Origin: Cryptomeria japonica
Taxonomy: Eukaryota; Streptophyta; Pinopsida; Cupressales; Cupressaceae
Direction: 5' to 3'
Assembly: GCF_030272615.1 (NCBI RefSeq)
Contig: NC_081406.1
Span: forward strand, 261,381,386 to 261,445,385
Length of the DNA: 64,000 bases
Program-made: the position numbers and the translations under genes
Notes under the pieces: generated by a model
What the model saw: only the letters and a program-made list of their open reading frames with translations
What the model was told of the DNA's origin: nothing
Database searches by the model: none
Shown: piece by piece, positions 1 through 13,330 of the stretch
Layout of the letters: the number at the start of each line of letters is the position of its first letter
Position numbering within the stretch: position 1 is the stretch's first letter

Positions 1-45
1 GACAAAGAGATAGAGACATAATATAGATATAGATATTAATGTCTA

Positions 46-126
<81 letters not shown>

Positions 127-320
127 AAAATGAGAGTGGCAGATCTAGAGAGAAATGAAGATAGAGGAAGAGGGAGAAGAATAGATATAGAGATACAGAG
201 AGGTAAAGCCGGAGATAAATGTATAGAGAGATAGGGAGGTAGGGAAAGAGAGGAATTCATAGAGGTGTTAGACAACTCAGATAACCAGAGGATAACTAAG
301 AAGGGGGGGTTAATCAATTG
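1..320. repeat. GA-rich microsatellite block
   Basis: An uninterrupted (AG)n run at about 50-121 sits in purine-rich sequence with GATA/GAGA variants to about 310. The Ser/Leu-rich frame on the minus strand is a translation of the dinucleotide run and is not a gene. The composition resembles the purine-rich blocks that border the satellite arrays at 36,401 and 56,096, so this may be the edge of another such array lying before the window. Confidence 0.9.
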
Positions 321-1499
321 TCAACAGATTATAGAACTTTAAGCATTAAAACCTTATAACTGGAATATAAGATATAAAAGTTAAGAAAAAATATAAACCA
401 CAAAAAATTTACCAACCATCCACAAAAGATAACACCAATATTTGTACGAGGAAAACCCAGTAAAGGGAAAAACCACAGTGGGAAGCCTACCCACAGTTAG
501 ATAATACTTCTACATTAAGTATGTGGTTACAATAAGAGGGGCTTCCACATGCAGGAAGGCCAACAACCTAGAGTGCACTGCTCATCACAAAAGGAGCCTC
601 AGTGACTACAAAATAAATCCAGACTACAATCCAGAAGAAGAAATGAATTGCAAGAATAACATCTCCTATGCCTGAGTATAGTTTCGGTTAAGCTCAGTAC
701 TGGAGGTCTTAAACCTCTTTTACCAACCCAATTCAAACACCTATGATCGACCAAAACCTTTGCATATGATTACAAATTTATTCACATATAGATAATCCCA
801 TGAATATGCCCATATACCCTTTTGCCCATGATCTATAAAGAGATCTTACATCATATTTATACCAACCTGGGACCTTAACAATTAGGTCATCCACCTAAAA
901 GATAATACAATAAATTTATAACTAAAACCCGCAATCCAATGACCAACCAAGTCAGCCTAAGACCAAAACAACATAATCCAATTAATAAACCCAACTGGTA
1001 ACGCATCGGAATCATCCAACAACATGTTACATAAACTAGTCCAAAACCTAGCCGAATAAGATAGCATTAGGTCCAGACCCAAATCTAACACCACCAATCA
1101 ATGGGAACATAAACAAGATAACCAACATCATCTTGAAAGCCATCTAGAAGTTTCACCAACACCACTTATCACGTGCATCAAAAGATCTTCAAAAAAGCTT
1201 TGCCGCTAGAACTCTTACCGGTGACCAAAAGGCTTACTAGAACAAATGATAGCTCCTGAGTGATCAAATCCCAAACCAACCAATTGTGATACCCATATGA
1301 ATAGCATGAATGATAGATCTAAACCAAATCCACAAGCCAAAGCATACCAGATCAATATCATAAACCAACCACTCTACCGGAAGCCACAAAACAACCAAAA
1401 TAGTCGGTGTTGCCATCAACAACAAAACATCAATGCAACACATAATCAATTCCTCCAATTTCCAACAAGAGGGAGATACATGGAAGAAAATATGGAGAG

Positions 1500-1500
<1 letters not shown>
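321..1500. other. Unassigned AT-rich region between two GA blocks
   Basis: No convincing gene is visible. The stretch near 440-500, with its GAGGAAAACCCAGTAAAGGG wording, resembles sequence I associate with plant LTR-retrotransposon ends, but I found no partner LTR, primer site or pol frame. Treat it as unassigned repetitive DNA. Confidence 0.4.
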
Positions 1501-2340
<840 letters not shown>

Positions 2341-2375
2341 TTTCCTAGGTCAACTTGGGAAAATGCATAGAATCA

Positions 2376-2580
2376 AATGTTGAATTTTACAACACAAGCC
2401 TTCAAGATCAAACAAAAAACTAGAACACCTCCCACAAAATTTGAATGCAAGAGTATCTATATAGTAAAATTTCAATCTCACTGAAATACAACCACTCCAT
2501 TTGGATAGTACATAGGAACAAAAACTAAATACATAGCTCACTCCAAAGTAAAACCAAGGAAGCATTAGCACTAATAGTAG
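2376..2580 (-). mobile_element. LTR-retrotransposon fragment (deletion derivative)
   Basis: Read on the minus strand, 2,580 to about 2,420 matches the plus-strand internal sequence at about 4,015-4,170; both translate to similar stretches around the words GCISVR/GFISIR and DTLAF/DNLAF. In this copy the internal part runs straight into the last ~45 bases of the LTR (ending AAAATTCAACA), so the intervening 3' internal region and most of the LTR are missing. The coding potential is too short to name a protein. Confidence 0.6.
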
Positions 2581-3640
2581 AAGCCCCCCATAATGCTGAC
2601 AATGGAGAGAGGTGAAAAGTCTAGTAAAACTATGTCACCAAGTAGTGCATGAAGGAGATCAAACATCTGAACATGCATAAGAAATTACTTGCAACTCAAA
2701 AAAGGTATTCAACCAAGACACACACACATAGGACAAGAATCTCTAGGATTTGATGTCATTATGGAGGGACACTTATTGGATAAAAGGTGTGATGTAAAAA
2801 TAAAAGACACTATACAACACCCTCATGACAATTTATAATACAATGCATGCACAAAATATGGCACAACAAAATGTGAAAAATCCCCCAAAATCATATAGAA
2901 GAGTGACACTTTATCTCAATCTATCTATAGACAAAGAAGTTCATTTAAATATTAGATCAAAATGCTCAAATAGGGAAAAGTGCTAGAAATACATATAGAA
3001 TAGCCCAAGAGAAGCCATCCAATGCAAACAAAGTTTTCAAGAGATGAAATGATCAAGTAATTAGCCATAAAGTGAAAAACATAAAAGATTGAATAAAAAC
3101 TACCCGGAGCAAAATCTAGAAAAAATGGTAGTAGATCTAGATTGAGCATCGAACCACCTTTCTAACAATATTTGATTTTTGAAAAATGGAGTCTAGACAT
3201 GAAAGATAGGGCCCCAAAAGTATGAAAGTTAAGGATGACTTTGGAGGCTTGGTAATAAAAATTAGAGTAGAAACTGGCAATACCACCTACACAAGTAGCT
3301 TGGTGTTGGAGCCGACTTTCCAACAATATCATGCTTGTGCAATTTTGACTTCGTCTAACCAATTTATGGCAAAAAAGACCAATTGCATGTCAATTAGGGC
3401 TTGAAGGCTTGAAAGGTTTCCAAAAATAGAAAGTTTTCAAAAAGAGAAAGTTTGCAAAAATATAAATTTTTTAAAATAAAAAGTTTTCAAAAATAGAAAA
3501 TTTACACCCATTTTGCTCCAAAAGTTGATAAATAGGTTGTACACTTCCAAATCCACACAAGAAGGCAAACTAGGTGACCCTGCAATGCTTTTGAGAAAAA
3601 AAAACTCTCAAAACTCGAGAAGGGCCTTGTTGAATCCATG
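2581..3640. other. AT-rich retroelement debris, no gene seen
   Basis: Open frames are short and unrelated to known proteins. A run of A-rich near-repeats at about 3,420-3,500 (variants of AAAGTTTTCAAAAATAGA) forms a small imperfect tandem repeat. The stretch may be internal sequence of the minus-strand element that starts at the LTR at 3,975. Confidence 0.4.
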
Positions 3641-3681
3641 ATCTGATACCATGTTCAATTTAAGATTGAGATTTGATACCA

Positions 3682-3975
3682 TGTTGAATTTTGCAACACG
3701 AGCTTGCAAGATCAAACAACAAACTAGAAAATCTTCCACAAATGAGGGTAGCAAGAAAAATATGCCATATTCCTCAAAAGAAAAGATTATAGGATGAATA
3801 TTACAATGCATAAAGACATGCTTTATAGAAAGAAAAAAGATGCTTTAAGAAAAATTTAGGAGAACTAAAGTAAAAGCCTGATGAACTAAAAAAAAGCTCA
3901 ACTCTAGCTAAAATAGAAGTACTACTAAGTCAACTTAAGCAAAAAAGCATAACTAATAGATAAAATTCTCTAACA
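3682..3975 (-). mobile_element. LTR (minus orientation) followed by a tRNA-Met-type primer site
   Basis: On the minus strand this 294-bp block begins TGTTAGAG and ends AAAATTCAACA. It is followed at once by TGGTATCA (plus 3,674-3,681), the start of the initiator-tRNA-Met primer binding site used by many plant retrotransposons. A second, longer match, TGGTATCAGA, lies at 3,642-3,651. That makes this the 5' LTR of an element whose body runs left. It is the inverted partner of the LTR at 4,714-5,005. Confidence 0.7.
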
Positions 3976-4713
3976 ATTACAATTCATAATGATATTCTTT
4001 GATAGCAATTTCTATTGTTGGTGCTAATGCTTCATTGGTTTTTCTTTGGAGTGAGCTACATATTCAATATGTGTTCCATTGTATTATCAAGAGTAGTGGT
4101 TTTATTTCGATTAGATGGAGCTTTTACCATATAGACAATCTTGCATTTCAGTTTTGTAGAAGCAACTATCCTCAATTGATCATTAATCTTTAGACTATTG
4201 GCACTTTTATTCTCGACTAGTAGTTTACTCTTGCATTGTTGAGTAGTGTAGTTGGAGTCACTTGTGGAGATTCATGTGCCATCTATATCTTTGGTTGTTA
4301 GATGCTTTTTCATGTGCTTGCCATTTGTTCGATTGAGTACTATCACTGGGTACACGCAGACTCTTGTCTTCTTGATCCTGATCATCATATTTGTTTTAGA
4401 GGAGGTTCCTCATTCAACACTATAGTAGTTATCATTTTACAATTATCTACAACTTCTTCATGCTTTAAAATATCATGTTCCTAATTTTTTGAGAGATTTT
4501 CCTAGAGGCTTCTTGTTCCTTCATTCTTTTTTCTCTCTTTTGGAGAGGAATTTTATCCCACTGGCTTTTTCTCCTTTTCTCAAGTAGTGAGAGATTGCGT
4601 TGCATTAGTTTGTACATGGGTACCTCATCAATCCTTTTGTTGCTAGGACCAATTATTGCATTTAATACATTTAGAGGATTTTTAATTCACCCTAAGTTTC
4701 ACATAAGGGGGGG
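3976..4713 (+). mobile_element. Internal 3' region of LTR element with polypurine tract
   Basis: The plus-strand sequence upstream of the LTR at 4,714 ends in AAGGGGGGG at 4,705-4,713, a good polypurine tract. The start of the block (about 4,000-4,170) is the inverted relative of 2,420-2,580. Short frames (64 and 60 codons) show no recognisable domain, so the element is non-autonomous or badly decayed. Confidence 0.6.
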
Positions 4714-5005
4714 TGTTAGAACATTTTAACTATTAGTTATCCTTTTTTTCTTAAGTTCACTTAGTTGTGCTCTAATTTAGCTAGAGTTGAGCTATTTTTA
4801 GCTCCTCATGCTTTTACTTTAGTTCTCCTAAATTTAGCTTAGGGCATCTTTTTTCTTTCTATAAAACATGCTTTTATGTATTGTAATCTTCATCCTATAA
4901 TCTCCACTTTTGAGGAATATGGCATATTTTTCTTGCTACTCTCATTTGTTGAAGGTGTTCACATTTTTTGTTTGATCTTGTAGGCTTTTGTTGCAAAATT
5001 CAACA
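4714..5005 (+). mobile_element. LTR (plus orientation), 3' LTR
   Basis: This 292-bp block begins TGTTAGAAC directly after the polypurine tract and ends GCAAAATTCAACA. It matches the reverse complement of 3,682-3,975 along its length, including the segments reading TTAGCTAGAGTTGAGCT and GAGGAATATGGCATATTTTT. The short terminal palindromes (TGTT...AACA) are typical of LTR ends. Confidence 0.7.
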
Positions 5006-5334
5006 TCAAATACAACAAGAAAACCTTATATGATGACTTTTAAAAATTTGCTAGTCATGCTAGTACAAAAAATCTAAATTTATTTCATTATTTACTACTT
5101 TTTAAATATTTTAATTCTTTTGGTTGCAAAAAAAATGGAAAAAAAGACTTTGTATGCAAAAGTTGTGAGTATTTTAAGTTTTAAAAATGAAGGATTAAAT
5201 TAAAAGTATTATAATTAATTTTTGGTGTATAATCTAATAATTTTACCTAATCCATTTTGTAGATCCTTAAATTGTGTTTCCAAAGCTTGTAAAAAATTAA
5301 AAATATTGATAAGAAACACAAAAGTTATATACAT

Positions 5335-5366
5335 ACATATGCATGCATATATACATACATTTACAT

Positions 5367-5411
<45 letters not shown>

Positions 5412-5456
5412 TATATGTATGTATGTGTGTATGTATGTATGTATGTAAATATGCTT
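5335..5456. repeat. (ACATAC)n / (ATGT)n microsatellite
   Basis: Hexamer and tetramer repeats of ACATAC and TATG occupy this stretch. Apparent Met/Cys and His/Ile/Tyr-rich proteins on either strand are repeat translations. The tract abuts the proposed left end of the hAT element at 5,457. Confidence 0.9.
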
Positions 5457-5869
5457 CAGGGACGGGGGGACAAAGGGCTTAAGTTTGGGGATGACGAGGG
5501 GGGACGACGACAAGGGGTGACGGGGTGGTGGTGTTGATATACATATAGTACTTGAAAAAATAATTGTGAAACGATGTATTAAAATTATATTTTAAATGAA
5601 CAATGGAAAATAAATAAAATTATAAAATAGCAAAATTGCAAATACTAAATACAAAGGTTTCTTGAATGCTAAATAAAATTTGACAAATGAAATTGTGAAG
5701 TTGAAGATTTCTATTATATCAAAAATATGAATATTTGATATCATAAAGAAGATTACATCATTACAAAGAGTAGAAATAACATTAAAATTACTAGCATGAT
5801 ATCAAAATAACTAAATAAGACTTAAGTACAAATATCAAAATGTCAAAATGTAGTGAAGGAAGGCCTCTA

Positions 5870-8157
5870 ATCATTTGCAAACTCCTCATCACTAGAACTA
5901 TTGGACTCCTCACAGTCAAGATCCCCCAAACTAACACCAATCACCCTTTGCATATGAAGTGGTAGCATCCTCATCAACCTGTGATGGCACATCTATCTCT
6001 ACATCCCATCATGTCGTTGGACTCTCTTTGTGTCTTGAGGTCAGTGAGACACAAAGCACTATGTACAACCACAAGCTTCTATGTTATCTTAGAGGTAAGT
6101 ATGTTCCTCTTAAGAGAGTGGATGAAGCTATATGTAGGCCAGTTTCTCTCAGCAACTAAAGAACTATAAACTTGAGATAGAAAATGAATTGCTAGAGTGG
6201 TAGTCAAATATTTCTAACCATGACAATTCCACCACAAAAGTGGGTCCTCCTATACCATAGTTACTATATCCATCTTTTCTGCATCTAAATAACCCCTAAG
6301 AGTGGCAAATTTGGTCCACTTAGTGCGAATTGTGCCAACATCTCTAGCATCATACATCTTCTCAATGCACCTAAAGAACCTTTCCTTCACCTCATCATCC
6401 TGAGTCAGTGTCTTCCAGGCCTAGCCTTGTACCACTTAATATTCAAGGCATAGGAAACCATATGCAAGGGAGTGTTGAGCTTGTCCCATCTGCATTGAAT
6501 GACTGACTGAATGTGCTCATTATATAATGTTAAAGTGGGGTCCTTCACTTTCACATTAGCCCTCATCTGGTTAAGCATAAAATAAATGCACTCATACACC
6601 TCTGCAAGGTTAGCTGCATCCCCATCCCCATATTTGATGACCTTGTAAAATGGAGCAATGATGGAGACTATGTATTTTGCATCAGTCCAAAACACATCAC
6701 TCTTCACTATCTCCTTCACCATCCTTCCCCACTCTATCTTGGCCTCAACCCACCTATTCCACTATGTTGTCATAACCATGAGTTGTAGTGCCTCTTGCAA
6801 CTCAATCATTCTCTCCAATAGAATGAAACAAGATGCATATCTAGTCTTAACTGGTTTCAAGAACTCCTTTAAAAGGTCCTAAAGTGTGCATGTGAAGTGT
6901 AGTGATTGCATATAAACACTTGCACATCTCTCGCATCGCTAACCACTCCTCTAATCCAGTCAATCTTCCCCATGTCCTTGAGTGCATTGTTCATAGCATG
7001 CACACAACATGGAGTACACAAAATATGTTTGTAGGCTACCTTAATAAGTTTCCTTGCAGCTCTACACACATGTGCTTCATCTTTCACTACTTGAACCACA
7101 TTTTGTTGCCCAATCTCCTTAATAGCCTCCCTAAAGACCTCAAACTGAAAAATCAACATCTTTATGATTCCCTCTACAATCAACCTCTTTGAGAAAGTAT
7201 GGGCCCTCTGCACATGTAATCATAATGTTGATGAGTGGACGATCACTAATGTCCATCCACCCATCCATAACTATGCTACATACAAAGTCCACCCAACATG
7301 TCTTCATCTTCTCCATCAAAACATTGATCTTGGAATAGTTCTTATCCAAGGTTGTGGTCCTCACTTCGGTCTCACCTCATGGCACATATGATGGTCCTCC
7401 CTTTTATACCATTGACATCATCTCCTTATAAAAAGGAGACTGAGATACATGAAATGGGATGCCATTGGCAAAGAAGAACTTGCCAACGACATCATCTATC
7501 TCATCCTTCAACTACACATTGAACAAAATAGCTATGGGGTTACTTTGCAACTTGTGTTTTCCTGTCCCCTTAATCTTTTGTGATTGGGCCACAACACTAG
7601 AAGTGGATGAAGGTATTGACATCACTCCTCTTGTCTGCAATGTATGAGTAGTTCTATATGTTGTTGGCCCTACTGAAGTTGTTCCCTACACGATAAAGTA
7701 GTAGGGACTGCAACTACACTATCATCAAGAATGCCCTAAAGCTTGTTGATCTCAATTCTATATCGAATATTTTTAGGATTTTCCAAAAAGCGACACAGAT
7801 CCACACCTTTTCCTCTCCAAAAAAGGAAGTGTGCATTGACTCTAGTTATGTTGCCAAACCATGCAAGACCACAAATGTTTCATTGCCACTTCCTTGTGAC
7901 ACCACATGTCCCTGATGTACCTACTATTTTTTATGCAAATTGTTTGGGAGGGGATTTAGGATCATAAGGACTCTTAGCATACTGTGCTAATAATTCGGAA
8001 GTGCAATATGTAGTAGCCGTTGCACTTGCCATGGAACTAGATTGGGCTCCAAGATCAGCCCCATGGTCACCTCCTTAGCATCATGTTCATATTCTAAATC
8101 ATTTCCACTCTGAGAATGGATTTCCATCTCATCCTCACTCATGTCATGAGAGCTCAT
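5870..8157 (-). pseudogene. hAT transposase relic (BED finger, DUF659, hATC)
   Basis: A degraded hAT transposase is read on the minus strand. The start is an ATG at 8,157 followed by MSSHDMSEDEMEIH, an acidic N-terminus. Next comes a BED-type zinc-finger region (about 7,967-7,740) with the words CGLAW and RVNAHF. The DUF659 region follows (7,364-6,869), with MDGWMDISDRPLINIM and the later segment CCVHAMNNALKDMG and FICNHYTSHA. A C-terminal part (6,722-6,405) carries NTPLHMVSYALN, and a final acidic tail lies near 5,880-5,930. hAT transposases cut and paste DNA elements; the BED finger binds the ends and the C-terminal hATC region dimerises. Several frameshifts and stops separate the segments, so no active protein can be made. 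Relatives lie at 22,540-23,300 and 25,800-27,700. Confidence 0.85.
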
Positions 8158-8249
8158 TGTGATGGTGACACTACATTTCACAAAATAAAAATAAAAATAA
8201 ATTCAATAAGCATGTAGTTTCAACCTAGTTTAACAAAATTTAAATTTTA

Positions 8250-8328
8250 AAATTTGATGTTGAATCTTAAGGGAAAAATCATGAATGAATCATTCAACAG
8301 TTTTCCCTCAAGATTCAACATCAAATTT
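8250..8328. repeat. Near-perfect 79-bp hairpin
   Basis: The left arm 8,250-8,278 and right arm 8,300-8,328 (29 bases each) are complementary apart from about three mismatches. The intervening bases also pair (TGAATGA with TCATTCA), so the whole stretch folds into one long stem with almost no loop. It lies about 95 bp upstream of the hAT transposase start. It could be a miniature foldback, a subterminal transposon repeat or a small-RNA precursor; the sequence alone does not decide. Confidence 0.75.
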
Positions 8329-8864
8329 GATTTTGACATGAAACAAAGAAAAAACAAGTTTAAATGACGAAAAAAAATTAAAAATCAGAAAATGAACAAA
8401 CAAACAAACAAACAAGAAATAACCTACCTTATGCTTGAAAAATATCTCCAAAATGTTGTAGAATCCTCTTCCTCCTCTTCTTCCTGCTCATTGTCACTCT
8501 CTTACACTTGCACTCACTCTTTTCATTCCTTCAATCACTTTTTTTTTTTCTCCTCTTCACCTAGCTAGTAAAAAAAAATCAAAAATCAAAATGTGAGTAA
8601 AATCAATAATTTCAGGGGGTTTAGTAATGCATAGGGGGAATGGGTGGGGCCCACGTCAAATTAGGGTTACCCACAAACCCCCAAAAATCATTTAAAATAT
8701 ATATATTTTTATAAATTTAAAACGTTTTTCAACGTTGTCCAATAGGAGACTCTCACATGCCTCCCTGACCCTTGAGCGACTCTTAGATGTCTCCAAGACT
8801 CCTTGGAGATGTCGAGACGTCCCCGTCTCGAAGATGTGGGCCTTGGGGGGAAGACACGTCCCTA

Positions 8865-11800
8865 TATATATATTAAAAATAAATTATGTGTAACAATATT
8901 TATATATTTATTTGTAAGTGAAGAGATATTTATAATTTTCCATAACCACCTACACCTCCTACACTTGCTTAACTTCTAAAAATACACAAGTGTATATATG
9001 TTTTCCCACCCCAATATGCAAGTTTGGAAGGTCAAGCGTTTCATAACAATCACTCTCTTACTCTCACACTTGCCACCCAATTCCCCATACTACTTTATGG
9101 GAAAATACATCTCACCTTTTAAAAATTTAAAATTTTAAGATAGTAAGGGTAAAAATAGCACTAATAAAATACATTAATCTAGAAGTAGGCAGCTTTAGAT
9201 ATCAAAGTGAAAAACCTACTTACATTAGCTATATCCTACTTAGTAATTGAAACCAATTTGGTTATCTCTTATCATTACTCTTATCATTGATTGCCCCCAA
9301 GATAAAGGCAAACTAACAAATTAGTTTTGGTCAGAATGAGAGCTCAAATGGTTAGACACTTCGTGGAGTCAAATTGATTTGTTCTCTAGGGAAGGATTGA
9401 ACATGTTCCTACCTTCCCTACTAGACCATAAAGGTAAACTAGCCTTGCTACTTACAAAGATAGTGCTAGACCTACTAAAGCTATTGGCTTTGTTTGTATT
9501 TACGGTGCATGTACCTATACTTTGGATACTTTACCATTTCCTTCTAAAACTAGTGAAATTTCTAGTTATTTAACTAGATATTGTTGTCTCTCTTGCTACT
9601 AGTTGCAGATCTCTACTACTAGTGTGGAAAAATAATAACATTCAGTGGAATTTCATTCATGATAAAGAATATCAATTCCATTAGCTTTAAAATAGATAAG
9701 AAGTACTAGATTTATTTGATCAAGTTTAAAAAATTATCATTATAATAGAAAAAAAACATCAATAAGCAAGAACTATTAGATACCTAGACAAGAAACAATG
9801 GACATGTTTATATTCTCAAGAATTGGTTTTGAACAAATGGTGATAAGATTGGTGTCATCATTGTTAGTAGTGCGGAACACATGGACCATGTTTTTCTTAA
9901 AATATCTCATTTAAGCCTCATCTTATATTCTATATATTAGACATGAATGATTATTGAAATGATTCATTTCATTTTTAGTACCTTTGAGCTAATATAGGTA
10001 ATAACTAGAATTGAAAGTTGTAAAATATGGTTTGAAGAAGGAAGATGCAAAGCTCAAAGTAAAAGGAAAGTATTCAAGGGGGCAACGCTGGGCACATATA
10101 TGTACATGCAAAAGAAGTATAAGAAAGCAACACCTAATCCACTATTGCAGCTAAGATCATGATCATTTCAAAACGTTAATTTAACATAATTGATAGTGGT
10201 ATTTATGTTCCGCTACATCACAATCCAGAGTTCCTAACATATGCCAACCTATGAACATATAAGATATTGCCTTACATTATCCACCTCTTCTCTTATCGCC
10301 GCTTGGTATCATTAATGTCCAAGCCTTCAAAATCCAATCTAACCTTCTAGCATGAGCCCTTCCCAAAATCCATCTACATAATTGATCCTTTTGATTCAAA
10401 ATGTGTTGCATGGGAGTGTGGTATGAATCCACCAAATGCCTTAACAAAACCAATTTACAATGAGACTATCATGGTTGAATGCACATTCACTATGTCTAGT
10501 TGTTTGTGGCAAACTATGTTTAGAAAAGGAGGCATCGACGTGACATAAAATAGATGGTCTTAAAAAAGATAATACGTGGAAGTCACCCAGCTAGCATGCA
10601 ACTTGGAGGTAAAGGCACTACAATCAAAATCGACATCCCAACATAAGAAAAGTAAAAACAGTGATCTAAAAGTAGGCGGTTGCTTACATGTCATTTTATG
10701 AATTAAATAACCTATCTAGTCTTTTAAATACATTGAATTTATAATAGGTATCGGATGGGCAGGCATCTTCAAAACTCACTTTATGTACTGCATTCTAATT
10801 ATTTTACATCGTGTGAATATCAATGCACTTAAAGTTATTGTCATTATTGGATTTATTGTCATTATTGGATTGTTGATAGGTATAATTTTTTTTAATAATG
10901 TATATTAAATGTATTTATAGAGTATTATATGTCTATTGGTTATTTAATAAATTTTTTAAGGTGTTTTTATAAGTTTAATATAAGATTATAGATTTAATAA
11001 TTGAAGAGACTTCATTGAATATATATATATATATTTTTAATATTTTATAGTTTATCAGTAGTAATATTTATTTAAAACAATATTTAGAATAGTTATTAAA
11101 AAATTAATTTATTAAATTTTTAATTAAATGTTTTTTTTTTCTATTAGTTGTTTCAGAAAATACATTTACCAATTTCATTTCATACACAATATAACATGAA
11201 AGATTTCATTTGATGATTATGTAAGATTATTAAGATACTTTTAACTCTCTCTCACACACACTTCGAAAGAGGATTGAGTGTAGAGTTTTCTTTCATTAGA
11301 GAAGTTGTCTTCTTCTAAAGATTAGGCAAAGGAATAACAAGAGATTTATAATATTATAGTAATAAGAATATGACATGTCACATTGAGAAAACATCAACAT
11401 GGTCTCATATATTGAATCAAATTGTATAAGGAAAGAGCATAACAAAGAAAGGGTATCCATCCATGTTTAGATTACAATTTTTCATATTATCATTTTAAGA
11501 AAGCATTTTTTAGAAACAATCAAGATACCCATAATTTATGTTATTGTCCTTCTTATCACTATCTTTTAGGTAATTTTTTAAAATCTTGGTGACCTCCTTT
11601 TTCATGATAGGAGATTTCTAAACCATAATTTTTCTTTGTGATGGGATTCTTCTCTATCTTGTATACCATTGATAACTACTACAAAATATTATAAAATCAA
11701 AATTAATAATTAAATTTAAATAAAAAATTAAAATAAATTATAAATACATATTTATAATTTTTATCTAAAATATTCAATTAAAAATAAATTCTAAACTAAA

Positions 11801-12880
11801 TTGCAAATTTAAAAATAAAATAATAAAACTATATTATAAATTAAAGTAATTGAGAAATCAAAGTTAAATGGAGTAGGGAAGGGTCTGTGTAATTTTCCTT
11901 CTCACTCTTTAGTTTTGTGATAGTTTGGTGCACATTGAATCCTAAAAGAAAAGATCAAGATGTTTCATTGTCAGTTCTAGAAAGTGTACATAACTGGTCA
12001 AATTAAATCCCTAAGATTGAAATAAATGCTAAAAAGGAGTATCAATATCATTTATAAAGTAAGTTTATTTATCTTAGAGAAATTAAATTGACTCTCAAAA
12101 TCTATTAAAATATATCAATTATTGTCGATGAAATTAAAACCAAGCAATCTACGACATTACCAAATTCCACTAGCTAATAATGGAAAATAAAAATGAGATT
12201 TTTAATGGTTTTCGAGGGATTTTTTTCTTGAATATACTATGATGTAAAACAAATTTATTTAAATTTATTTAACAAATGGGATAGAAAAATCCAACAATAT
12301 TACAAAAAATATTGTAAATCAATGCATGTGTAGAATAACTGCCAATAAGTACTTGAAAATTTTGAAATAAAAGCCACATCTATCAAAATGTGAAGATTAT
12401 TTATATATTAAATTAAAAAATTAATTTGAATAAAAATAGACACAAAAGAAACATAGAGATTAAAGAGAATTGAAGTTTGATAATTTATAGGCAAAATATG
12501 CATAATTAAGATTATTTATTGTAGTTATTTGAAAGGAATTTATGAAGGTTAACTATGAATGTTGACATAAAATAAAAGAGTGATGGTGAATGGCAGTAAC
12601 AATTGAATCGGTATAGCTTGTATCAGTTATATGAATTATTTTTTTCTAGCATTCCTCTATAAACTAGTTTTACAAATAAATTTTAATTATCTTCTCATAA
12701 TCTAAAAAAATGAGTCCTAACACAAAGCTTTGTTAGGTTTTTACATTTACATTCACTTATTGACAATAATCTCCTTGTATGACAATCATTAAATATTCAT
12801 GGGAGGCACCCATTACAATCACTTATTGACAATGGCAAGTAGTCACAATAATTCACTTAAATGACAATCACCAAATATTC
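8865..12880. other. AT-rich intergenic DNA, no gene seen
   Basis: Composition is strongly AT-rich with poly-A/T runs. Frames are short; the longest, 64 codons at 9,379-9,573, is Leu-rich with no recognisable domain. I see no RNA gene or clear element end here. Confidence 0.5.
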
Positions 12881-13330
12881 ATGTGACTTCTTGTAAACTT
12901 ACAGAGCTCTAAGATAAACAAACTCAATTTTACCTAATCCTTTGGTAAAAGGTTCATCTATCTATTCCTTTATCCTACAATATTGAAGATGAATCATCTA
13001 TTACTAGACGCGATGCTTTTTGTAATGATGATATGCTTCTATATTTTTTTTTAATATAAAACATTAGATTCTTGAACAACAAAATGACACATAGATTGTC
13101 AAAATGGAGTAAAGAAAGTGGTACTTAATGTTCTTTGAGTATTAAAAAATAATGCATAGCTACTTGTTATTTATTTTCTTACCTTATATACTATTCTATA
13201 TTTTGCCTCTATAGTTTATAAAGCAATAGTAAATTGCTTCATAGTATAGCATGGAATTGGGATAGAATCAAGAGAGAAGCATAACATGTCATAGATTTTC
13301 TATCAAATTCTAAAATGACTAAAAATGTTC
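12880..13330 (-). pseudogene. Ty1/Copia RNase H relic
   Basis: Minus-strand translation gives two landmarks of the C-terminal RNase H part of a plant Copia polyprotein. One is TIEAKYR near 13,195-13,215 (family form: STEAEYRA). The other is FTKGLGKIEFVYLRAL near 12,905-12,955 (family form: LTKGLG or LTKPLP plus a short tail). Between them is EAYHHY, matching the conserved HIE.xYH segment. Several in-frame stops and frameshifts show it is dead. Reverse transcriptase, integrase and LTRs were not found nearby. Confidence 0.75.

Larger units (their letters stand above)
5457..8864 (-). mobile_element. Decayed hAT transposon (proposed limits)
   Basis: The block contains a minus-strand hAT transposase relic and is bounded by short, imperfect inverted ends. 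The left end reads CAGGGACGGGGGGAC (5,457). The right end, read inward on the minus strand, is TAGGGACGTG followed by a C-rich run (ending at 8,864). YAGGG termini fit hAT elements. No matching 8-bp target duplication is visible (left flank ATATGCTT, right flank TATATATA), so the limits are tentative. The subterminal parts are G/C-rich while the interior is AT-rich. Confidence 0.5.

Noticed and set aside
36-317. Ser/Leu-rich 93-codon frame on the minus strand
   Set aside because: It is a translation of the GA microsatellite, with no start context or domain.
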